A stretch of DNA of 11,838 bases from Candidatus Zixiibacteriota bacterium (GTDB taxonomy: Bacteria; Zixibacteria; MSB-5A5; GN15; JAAZOE01): positions 1 to 11,838 of the forward strand of contig JAQVRW010000053.1 of NCBI GenBank assembly GCA_028700875.1, given 5' to 3'. Both the position numbers and the translations under genes were made by a program. Positions within the stretch are counted from its first letter, which is position 1, and each line of letters opens with the position of its first letter. This document shows, piece after piece, positions 1-5,623 of the stretch. Under the pieces are notes generated by a model. That model was given only the letters and a program-made list of their open reading frames with translations, was not told where the DNA came from and searched no databases.

Positions 1-1987
1 GGAAGACATAGCTGATTATATACACGGCATCCCCGACGTTGTTTTTCCCATCACAGTTGGCATCGCCGGCCTCCAATGGGTCAGGTGCGGGTCCTTCACG
101 GAAAATATAGCTGACGATATAAATAGCGTCGCCGACGTTGATCTTCCCGTCGCCGTTGGCGTCGCCGCAGAGGTAGTCACAGGCGTCGCCGATTCCATTG
201 CCATTGCTGTCTGTCTGGGTAGGATTGGATACATCCGGACAATTGTCGCACAAGTCGCCCCACCCGTCAGCATCCGTGTCCAATTGGTTTTCGTTGGTGA
301 CTGCCGGGCAATTGTCGCAGGCGTCGCCCAAGATGTCGCCGTCCGCATTCGCTTGGTCCGCGTTGGCCACGGCCACGCAGTTGTCGCAAACATCGCCGAC
401 GCCATCGTTGTCGCCATCGATTTGATCGGCATTGGCGACTGTCGGGCAGTTGTCGCAAGCATTTCCGTAACCGTCGTTGTCGCCGTCCATTTGATCGATA
501 TTGGCAACTGAAGCACAGTTATCACAAACGTCGCCTATGCCATCGCCGTCGCCGTCGATCTGGTCGGCATTGGCGATTGCCGGGCAGTTGTCGCAAGCAT
601 TTCCGTAACCGTCGTTGTCGCCGTCAATTTGATCGATATTGGCAACTGAAGGACAGTTATCGCAAACATCGCCTATGCCGTCGTTGTCGCCATCATTTTG
701 ATCGACATTGGCGACTGAAGGACAATTGTCACAAACATCGCCTACGCCGTCGTTGTCGCCATCGGTCTGGTCGACATTGGCGACTGCGGAGCAGTTGTCG
801 CAGGCGTCGCCGATTCCGTCACTATCGGAATCAACCTGGTCGTTATTAGCGTCCGACGGGCAGTTGTCGCAGGCATCACCGATCCCATCCGTATCCGAGT
901 CCATTTGGTCGTCATTGACCACCAGGGGACAGTTATCGCAGGCGTCGCCCAAGATGTCGCCGTCCGCATTCGCTTGATCCGTATTGGCGACCGCCATGCA
1001 GTTGTCGCACGGGTCACCAATCCCATCGGCGTCGACATCAGCCTGATTGGCGTTGGCAACTGCCGGGCAATTATCACAAGCATCACCGATCCCATCACTA
1101 TCGCCATCGATTTGATCGGCATTGGCGACCAAGGGGCAGTTGTCGCAAGCATCACCGGTCCCATCACTATCACCATCGATCTGGTCGGCATTGGCGACTG
1201 AAGGACAGTTGTCACAAACGTCGCCTACGCCATCGCTGTCGGCATCGACCTGGTCGGCGTTGGCAACTGTCGGGCAGTTGTCGCAAGCATCACCCACCCC
1301 GTCGGCATCGATATCCGCCTGATCCTGGTTGACGACCGCTGGGCAATTGTCGCAGGCATCGCCGACGCCATCACCGTCATTGTCCGTCTGCGCCGGATTG
1401 GCGACTAGGGGACAGTTGTCACAGGCGTCGCCTATACCATCCTGATCGGTATCGACATTGGCAATGGCCAGCGTGCCGGGACTGACCAGGGCCTCAAAAC
1501 CCTGACCGCTGCAATCGCTAAACAGCGGTAGGGAGACCGGTGGGTAGAAGGTGCTATCGATCGTGACAACCTGGTCCGGTGTAGCCACGGGAATATCGAA
1601 ATGAAGCCTGACCAACAACCCCTGACCCGACGGAACCGGGGATTCTTCGACCACCACCATGCCGATATTGACCCGCTGGTTGACGGTATCGATCTGGACA
1701 GGTTTGGTTCCGACATAAGCCACGCGGCTGTCCACGAATGACACGGAATCCAGGGTGATGGCGGAGGAGTTCCATTTCAGGGGCAATTGCATGCCGCATA
1801 TGTCTTCGTCATTGTATAAATACACTTCGACGACCGCCTTGCCGCCGGACGAAGCACAGATGTCATTTACCCGAATTGTATCGCGCACGCCCGGATCCGG
1901 AATCATCCGACTGGACGGCGCGGCGAAAGCCGGACATAAAGCAAAGACTAATAGAATGACCATGACCAGTGATGTCGAAGTCTTCAT
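1..1987 (-). CDS. Secreted cohesin-like / thrombospondin type 3 repeat / dockerin protein (C-terminus cut by window edge)
   Basis: The frame is open from ATG at 1987 to the left edge, giving 662 complete codons and no stop. Residues 1-22 are a signal peptide (Lys, then a hydrophobic core, ending AFA). Residues about 33-165 are a beta-rich domain that alternates like a cohesin/CBM-type Ig fold (AVVEVYLYND, CGMQLPLKWNSSAITLDSVSF, GLLVRLHFDI); this assignment is by eye. Residues 179-592 are 18 tandem 23-residue TSP3 units (DxDxDGxGDxCDNCPxxANxDQ), which are Ca2+-binding in known families. A degenerate 19th half-unit follows (CDYLC). From about residue 609 there is a dockerin type I doublet: loop 1 GDANGDGKINVGDA, loop 2 GDANCDGKNNVGDA, the latter cut soon afterwards. 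A G-rich Shine-Dalgarno (GGGGGA) precedes the ATG. It is probably exported and rigidified by calcium. The true ligand is unknown. Confidence is high for the gene and the TSP3/dockerin calls, moderate for cohesin-like. Confidence 0.9.
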   Translation of the reverse strand, partial: MKTSTSLVMVILLVFALCPAFAAPSSRMIPDPGVRDTIRVNDICASSGGKAVVEVYLYNDEDICGMQLPLKWNSSAITLDSVSFVDSRVAYVGTKPVQIDTVNQRVNIGMVVVEESPVPSGQGLLVRLHFDIPVATPDQVVTIDSTFYPPVSLPLFSDCSGQGFEALVSPGTLAIANVDTDQDGIGDACDNCPLVANPAQTDNDGDGVGDACDNCPAVVNQDQADIDADGVGDACDNCPTVANADQVDADSDGVGDVCDNCPSVANADQIDGDSDGTGDACDNCPLVANADQIDGDSDGIGDACDNCPAVANANQADVDADGIGDPCDNCMAVANTDQANADGDILGDACDNCPLVVNDDQMDSDTDGIGDACDNCPSDANNDQVDSDSDGIGDACDNCSAVANVDQTDGDNDGVGDVCDNCPSVANVDQNDGDNDGIGDVCDNCPSVANIDQIDGDNDGYGNACDNCPAIANADQIDGDGDGIGDVCDNCASVANIDQMDGDNDGYGNACDNCPTVANADQIDGDNDGVGDVCDNCVAVANADQANADGDILGDACDNCPAVTNENQLDTDADGWGDLCDNCPDVSNPTQTDSNGNGIGDACDYLCGDANGDGKINVGDAIYIVSYIFREGPAPDPLEAGDANCDGKNNVGDAVYIISYVF
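212..1453 (-). repeat. 18 x 69-bp tandem repeat encoding TSP3 units
   Basis: Eighteen head-to-tail units of exactly 69 bp (23 codons) with no indel, read on the minus strand inside the secreted protein gene. Each unit encodes acidic DxDxDGxGD calcium ligands and a CDNC cysteine pair. The core, seen on the plus strand as variants of cagttgtcgcaagcatcacc, recurs every 69 bp. Units 8 and 17 share the unusual NADGDILGDACDNCP; units 13 and 15 share DGDNDGYGNACDNCP. A 14-residue partial 19th unit leads into the dockerin. Confidence 0.95.
441..678 (-). repeat. 138-bp (two-unit) block duplication inside the TSP3 array
   Basis: Positions 441-538 match 579-676 with about five mismatches in 98 bases, including 45 identical bases from 443 to 487. 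The offset is exactly two 69-bp units (encoded units 12-13 versus 14-15). This is closer than neighbouring units are to each other, so it looks like a recent two-unit duplication. Confidence 0.8.
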
Positions 1988-2038
1988 TTGTTCCCCCGAG
2001 GGTTCATGTGATCATCAACGATAAGAATAAAGTGTGGA

Positions 2039-2068
2039 CGCCCCCGGATGTATTTTCGAAGGGGGGCG
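2039..2068 (-). other. Inverted repeat in the 5' leader of the TSP3 gene
   Basis: CGCCCCC at 2039-2045 pairs perfectly with GGGGGCG at 2062-2068 across a 16-nt loop. It lies in the predicted untranslated leader of the minus-strand gene starting at 1987, between the candidate promoter and the start codon. No T-tract follows it in the transcript direction, so it is not an obvious terminator. It could stabilise the mRNA or be incidental. Confidence 0.4.
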
Positions 2069-2086
2069 CTATTACCGTCTACTAAT

Positions 2087-2114
2087 AAAATATGTACAAC
2101 TTCTTGTTTGTCAA
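2087..2114 (-). promoter_or_regulatory. Candidate sigma-70-type promoter for the TSP3/dockerin gene
   Basis: On the minus strand TTGACA (2114-2109) is followed after 16 nt by TATTTT (2092-2087). The predicted leader is about 90 nt to the ATG at 1987. The rest of 1988-2235 holds no gene that I can support. Confidence 0.5.
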
Positions 2115-2235
2115 CCGATTTCAGGCGGTAATCGAAGCGGGAACCTTGGCCGGAAATAGTAGTTATACCAATCGATAGGAGTGGAAAATACAACCGAACG
2201 ACTTCCTGGATGGACGACAGATTTGACGCCATAAG

Positions 2236-2267
2236 GAAACCGGCGGCCCTGAAAGGCCGCCGGTTTC
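2236..2267 (-). terminator. Strong hairpin terminator after the metallophosphoesterase gene
   Basis: A perfect 13-bp inverted repeat (gaaaccggcggcc at 2236-2248, its complement at 2255-2267) with a 6-nt loop lies 17 nt past the stop at 2285 on the minus strand. The downstream tract on that strand is TTCCTTAT, only moderately U-rich. It insulates the downstream TSP3 gene from read-through. Confidence 0.75.
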
Positions 2268-2284
2268 TTCGAAAGCTCCGGCGA

Positions 2285-3400
2285 TCATTTGGATCGGAGC
2301 ACTATGCGAAGTATTTCGCCCGGATACCAGAGACGCATGCGCGGGCCCCAGGTGCCGGCTCCACGGGAAACGATAACCGGCATGCCGTCGACGATACATT
2401 CCCCGGCAAATAACGGATTGGCCAATCCGGTGAAATAGCTGAACGGCCAGAACCAGAGTTGCCCGCCATGAGTATGACCGCTGAGCATCAACCCGACTCC
2501 GTTGGAGGCGACGAATTCGGCGTATCGCGGCCGATGAGACAGGAAAATCGTCGCGCACGAATCGGGTCTTCCCGAAAGCGCGCGCCCGATCCGGCCGGTC
2601 GAATCGGGAACCGCGCCATGATCATGGCCGTCATCGATTCCTGCCAGGATCAATCCCGGTTCAAGCTCGCTCCATTGATTCCGCAGCATATGGACCCCGG
2701 CCTCTTCCAGAAACCAAACGGTGGAATCGAGCCCGCCGTGGGATTCGTGGTTGCCGGTGACCCCCCATACGCCCAGAGGAGCGGATATTCCCCGGATCAG
2801 GTGCATCATGCTCTTTTTGCGCTCACCGGGACTGTCTCCCTCGAAAATATCCCCCAGCAGGATCACGCCGTCGGCCCGCAGCGCATTCACCTGTTCGATC
2901 CGTTCTTCCAGCCACTTTTGATCGAGAAAATCGCCCACGTGCAGATCGGAAACAACCGCCAACGTCAGGCCGTCGTATTGCGGCGGAAGTTGAGCCAAAT
3001 GGACTTCGTAATCGCGCACAACCGGCGCCCGAAAACCCTGGTACAGGGCGAATATGGAAAGAAGTATCCCCGCCGCAAACGCCGTGCTGCGCAACGTCGT
3101 GAGATGCCTTCGGAACAGCAAGCCAAACAGCGTGACCAGATCGACGATGAAAAGGCAGGTGAAGATCAGAAAGATCGTCCCCAGCCAATTCATGGTGAAA
3201 AGCTCGATCGGCCGGGACAGGACAGTCAAGCCGATATCATCGGCTATCCCCGGCAGGAAATAGGTTGCCCACAGGGCAACAGTTATGATAAACAGGGACA
3301 GGCGGGAGATATTGCGTTTGACGATCGGCAACGACGATGCGCGCCAGAAGAGATAGAGGTGGAAGACAGTCCAAGCGGCGAGTAATATGGTATGGAACAC
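2285..3400 (-). CDS. Membrane-anchored metallophosphoesterase (YkuE/YaeI-like calcineurin-type)
   Basis: Predicted binuclear-metal phosphoesterase. Numbering from GTG at 3400 (371 aa), all hallmark motifs are present: D152-L-H154 in VVSDLHVGD, G183-D184 in LLGDIFEGD, GNHE 216-219, H289 in LSHRP, and GHTHGGQ 308-314. The N-terminal 125 residues hold about four hydrophobic helices (near the N-terminus, about 33-49, 71-95 and 105-122), so the catalytic domain is membrane-tethered. Homologues include B. subtilis YkuE and E. coli YaeI (LpxH-type activity reported for some relatives); the substrate here is unknown. I chose GTG at 3400 because GGAG (3413-3410) sits 9 nt upstream. An in-frame TTG at 3415 would add five residues but lacks a Shine-Dalgarno. 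The gene is followed by a strong hairpin at 2236-2267 and preceded by tRNA-Ser on the same strand. No promoter is clear in the 110-nt gap. Confidence 0.9.
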   Translation of the reverse strand: MFHTILLAAWTVFHLYLFWRASSLPIVKRNISRLSLFIITVALWATYFLPGIADDIGLTVLSRPIELFTMNWLGTIFLIFTCLFIVDLVTLFGLLFRRHLTTLRSTAFAAGILLSIFALYQGFRAPVVRDYEVHLAQLPPQYDGLTLAVVSDLHVGDFLDQKWLEERIEQVNALRADGVILLGDIFEGDSPGERKKSMMHLIRGISAPLGVWGVTGNHESHGGLDSTVWFLEEAGVHMLRNQWSELEPGLILAGIDDGHDHGAVPDSTGRIGRALSGRPDSCATIFLSHRPRYAEFVASNGVGLMLSGHTHGGQLWFWPFSYFTGLANPLFAGECIVDGMPVIVSRGAGTWGPRMRLWYPGEILRIVLRSK

Positions 3401-3525
3401 GATCAACGACTCCAATCAAAATACGACTAGTTCAAGCTCCGTATCGGTCAGTGATAAAGGAGAAGCCTGCCGCCTGAATTTTCATCAATTGTAAACCGGG
3501 TTTCTCGCGCATGACCATAAAAAAG

Positions 3526-3612
3526 CGGAGAGGCAGGGAATCGAACCCTGGGACCCCGCGAGGGGTCAACGGTTTTCGAGACCGCCCCGTTCAACCGCTC
3601 CGGCACCTCTCC
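3526..3612 (-). tRNA. tRNA-Ser (anticodon CGA, reads UCG)
   Basis: The 87-nt minus-strand RNA has a 7-bp acceptor stem (GGAGAGG/CCTCTCC), discriminator G at 3526 and the T-loop GGTTCGATTCC. Its anticodon loop CTCGAAA gives CGA. A long, GC-rich variable arm (CCCCTCGCGGGG), typical of class II tRNAs, identifies serine. The 3' CCA is not encoded: the gene ends GC and runs straight into six T residues that may act as the transcript end. Confidence 0.93.
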
Positions 3613-3663
3613 GTCTCGTACCAGATAGCCCGTCCCCTTGTCCGAGAACGAGTCTGTGCCGCC

Positions 3664-3691
3664 AAATTAGCAAAATTATGAGCCCTGTAAA
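3664..3691 (-). promoter_or_regulatory. Candidate promoter for tRNA-Ser
   Basis: On the minus strand TTTACA (3691-3686) is followed after 16 nt by TAATTT (3669-3664), about 50 nt ahead of the tRNA 5' end. The match is moderate and the call is by eye. Confidence 0.35.
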
Positions 3692-3727
3692 GGGAAATCT
3701 TCGCCACGGCCTGGCCGCGAGCCGGCG

Positions 3728-4246
3728 CTATGACCCGAAAGAGCCGTCCCGGCGACCGCTCCTCTCGCTTTCCAAGCGATCCCAAAGCATCTCAAGAGAC
3801 TTCAGCCGGGGACGAAACAGCTCGAATCCGATAAGGGTCATGGCCACGAACAACATCATCACTTCGATTCTCATGCCGATGACCACCAGCACCAGCCCAT
3901 AAAACGTGCAGGAGAGATTGAGACTATAAATGGCCCACGACAGACTCATAGCGCTCTTTTCGAACTGCTCCTCCGCCGGGAGGTCGGCCAGCCCGATCAC
4001 CGACCGAGGGGGGCGCTTGCGAATAAACGCGGCTAGGGCCAGATCGGCCACGCCCATCACCAGTAGAATAATGAAAAACATCCGGTTTTCGGGCTGCTCC
4101 GCAAAAGAGAATCCCGAGGTGTCAAAAATATTCCCGCGCAAAAGCGCCATCACCACCAACAACGTGGTTGGCACGATGACGTTCATGACCAGCCCAATGA
4201 AGGTTACTCTGACCAGGATCCCCGGGAGATTAACGGGACTCGACAT
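3728..4246 (-). CDS. Four-helix membrane protein of unknown function
   Basis: A 172-aa integral membrane protein that I do not recognise. Hydrophobic segments lie at about residues 13-36, 56-75, 100-123 and 126-143. Between helices 2 and 3 is a charged loop (IRKRPPRSVIGLADLPAEEQFEKS), and the C-terminus is a basic/acidic cytoplasmic-looking tail. ATG at 4246 is preferred because GGAGG sits about 8 nt upstream. An in-frame GTG at 4279 lies deeper in tadA and has no ribosome site. The start lies inside the end of tadA (17-bp overlap, 4230-4246), so the two are probably co-transcribed and translationally coupled. No good terminator follows the stop. Function cannot be inferred from sequence; the tadA pairing need not mean a shared role. 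Confidence 0.8.
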   Translation of the reverse strand: MSSPVNLPGILVRVTFIGLVMNVIVPTTLLVVMALLRGNIFDTSGFSFAEQPENRMFFIILLVMGVADLALAAFIRKRPPRSVIGLADLPAEEQFEKSAMSLSWAIYSLNLSCTFYGLVLVVIGMRIEVMMLFVAMTLIGFELFRPRLKSLEMLWDRLESERSGRRDGSFGS

Positions 4247-4727
4247 CGTGACTGCCTCCTCTGCTCTGGCGGACTTCACGGAAAAAGGCCCGCATGAGGT
4301 CGGCGACCTCGTCGGCCATGACCCCGCCCTCCAGCTCCACGCGATGGTTCAAACGCGGTTCCACGGGAATAGTGAAAATGGATCCACAGGCGCCGAATTT
4401 GGGATCGGCCGCCCCGAAAACGATCTTCTGTATCCGGGCCAAAACCGCCGCCCCGGCACACATGGAGCAGGGTTCCAACGTACAGTACAGCACCGCTCCA
4501 TCTAACCGCCAGTCATCGGCCGCCTGGCAGGCCGAGGTAATGGCCAGTATTTCTGCGTGGGCGGTCGGGTCTTTGAGCTTCTCCGTCTGGTTGTACCCCC
4601 GTCCCAGAATTTGTCCGTCCCGGACAATCACCGCTCCGACAGGGACTTCGCCTATCCGGTAGGCCTTTTCCGCCTCCGTCAGGGCGACACGCATCCAATA
4701 GCCGGTATCAGCCGCGCCGTCAAACAT
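4230..4727 (-). CDS. tadA: tRNA-specific adenosine-34 deaminase TadA
   Basis: Converts wobble A34 to inosine in tRNA-Arg(ACG), a cytoplasmic tRNA-modifying enzyme of the cytidine-deaminase fold. From ATG at 4727 it is 165 aa, the usual TadA length. The HAE motif is at 57-59 (Zn ligand H57, catalytic proton-shuttle E59) and PCSMC at 86-90 (Zn ligands C87 and C90). EVPVGAVIV near residue 27 and GRGYNQTE near 42 are also typical. ATG at 4727 is chosen with AGG about 9 nt upstream; a TTG at 4760 in frame would give an unusual extra N-terminus. The C-terminal tail (RQSRGGSHDVESR) is encoded in the overlap with the downstream membrane-protein gene. All catalytic residues are intact. Confidence 0.95.
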   Translation of the reverse strand: MFDGAADTGYWMRVALTEAEKAYRIGEVPVGAVIVRDGQILGRGYNQTEKLKDPTAHAEILAITSACQAADDWRLDGAVLYCTLEPCSMCAGAAVLARIQKIVFGAADPKFGACGSIFTIPVEPRLNHRVELEGGVMADEVADLMRAFFREVRQSRGGSHDVESR

Positions 4728-4864
4728 CGTGGAATACCTGCTTCCTTTCCTTTCGAACAAATGTACCCGACAGGCGCCCCTCCGGCAAGCCTTTTAACCG
4801 ACGTTTCACCTGCCAACGGCTTTTCTCTCCGGCAGGGTGGATTCCGACAGACTCGGCCCATAGT

Positions 4865-4891
4865 TTGCTGGAATAGTCTCAGACGTATAAC
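4865..4891 (+). promoter_or_regulatory. Candidate promoter for the PEP-CTERM gene
   Basis: TTGCTG (4865-4870), a 15-nt spacer, then TATAAC (4886-4891). The start codon is at 4919 with AGGGAG at 4904-4909, so the leader would be short. The spacer is shorter than ideal, making this a moderate call. Confidence 0.35.
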
Positions 4892-4918
4892 GAATCCAAA
4901 AGTAGGGAGAACCCTTAC

Positions 4919-5512
4919 ATGAAATGTGCACATTTTTTCATTACCCTGCTCGCGGTATTGCTCATCGGCGCGATACCTGCCGTCGCCTCGGTGTACACGT
5001 ATTCGCCTGCTGATCCCGATCTCGGCGATCTGGACCATTACAACGCCTATACGTGGAAGATCAATTGGGCCCATACCGGCGAAACCATCACCGGCGCCTC
5101 CCTGACTTTCCATGACATGTATGACTGGATCGTCGAAGATGGTGATATTCTTTGGGTCAATCTCCTCAATACGCCGCCGACGACGGCCAGCGGCATCAGG
5201 GTGTACTCGGACAACCAGAACCCCAGCAACTATTTCGCGAATTGGGATGGGGCCCTGGTCGGCACCTGGACCGATCCGCAGGGTGAACATCCCCATGGCG
5301 ATGTCACCTTCAATTTCAATCCCGGAATGGTCGGCACCCTGAATACGTATGCGGCCGACGGCGTCTTCGGGTTCGGTCTCGATTCCGATTGCCACTTCTA
5401 CAACACCGGTGTTTCTTTGGCCGTGACCACCAATCCTATTCCGGAACCGGCGACCATGCTTTTGGTCGGGTTCGGCCTGGTCGGTATGGGGATCGCCCGC
5501 CGCAGAAAATAA
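4919..5512 (+). CDS. PEP-CTERM sorting-domain surface protein
   Basis: 197 aa. Residues 1-23 are a signal peptide with an AVA-S cleavage site. Residues 24-170 are a polar, aromatic-rich, predicted beta-sandwich (YNAYTWKINW, GASLTFHDMYDW, GDVTFNFNPGMVGTL) that I cannot assign to a named family. Residues 174-197 form a textbook PEP-CTERM tail: IPEPATMLL, a Gly-rich transmembrane stretch, then ARRRK. In characterised families this tail is recognised by an exosortase (EpsH-type) and the protein is exported to the surface or exopolysaccharide matrix. No exosortase is in this window. The ATG at 4919 follows AGGGAG by 9 nt. The gene is monocistronic: its own promoter candidate lies upstream and a strong terminator follows 25 nt after the stop. 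Confidence 0.9.
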   Translation: MKCAHFFITLLAVLLIGAIPAVASVYTYSPADPDLGDLDHYNAYTWKINWAHTGETITGASLTFHDMYDWIVEDGDILWVNLLNTPPTTASGIRVYSDNQNPSNYFANWDGALVGTWTDPQGEHPHGDVTFNFNPGMVGTLNTYAADGVFGFGLDSDCHFYNTGVSLAVTTNPIPEPATMLLVGFGLVGMGIARRRK

Positions 5513-5537
5513 GTTTCGCCCCCTGATTCAACCTGAG

Positions 5538-5568
5538 AAAAAAGGCGGCTCGCCAAGCCGCCTTTTTT
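5538..5568. terminator. Bidirectional intrinsic terminator between convergent genes
   Basis: aaaaaaggcggct at 5538-5550, a 5-nt loop, and its perfect complement at 5556-5568 give a 13-bp stem including the A/T arms. The plus strand ends in a T run (TTTTTTT) serving the PEP-CTERM gene. The minus strand likewise ends in a T run serving the dockerin gene whose stop is at 5624. Confidence 0.93.
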
Positions 5569-5623
5569 TATGGCCGTGCATGATTTTGGTATTGTCGATG
5601 CCGTATGATTCGCCGCGTCTCGT

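Noticed and set aside
742..1215. Alternative-frame ORFs over the repeat array (also 16-525 minus, 708-977 plus and others)
   Set aside because: Because the unit is a multiple of three, a frame without a stop in one unit stays open in all. These translations are low-complexity shadows with no start signals; only the TSP3 frame has a signal peptide and known domains.
212..1453. Possible CRISPR array or satellite DNA
   Set aside because: The 69-bp periodic units are contiguous with no unique spacers, stay in one reading frame (23 codons each) and encode a conserved TSP3 consensus, so they are protein-coding repeats.
2459..3385. 308-codon plus-strand ORF opposite the metallophosphoesterase
   Set aside because: It lies entirely antisense to a gene with every catalytic motif, has no recognisable domain, and its composition is what a reversed GC-rich gene gives.
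3526..3612. tRNA-Ser as an attachment site for an integrated element
   Set aside because: I saw no integrase, no direct repeat of the tRNA 3' end and no phage-like genes nearby.
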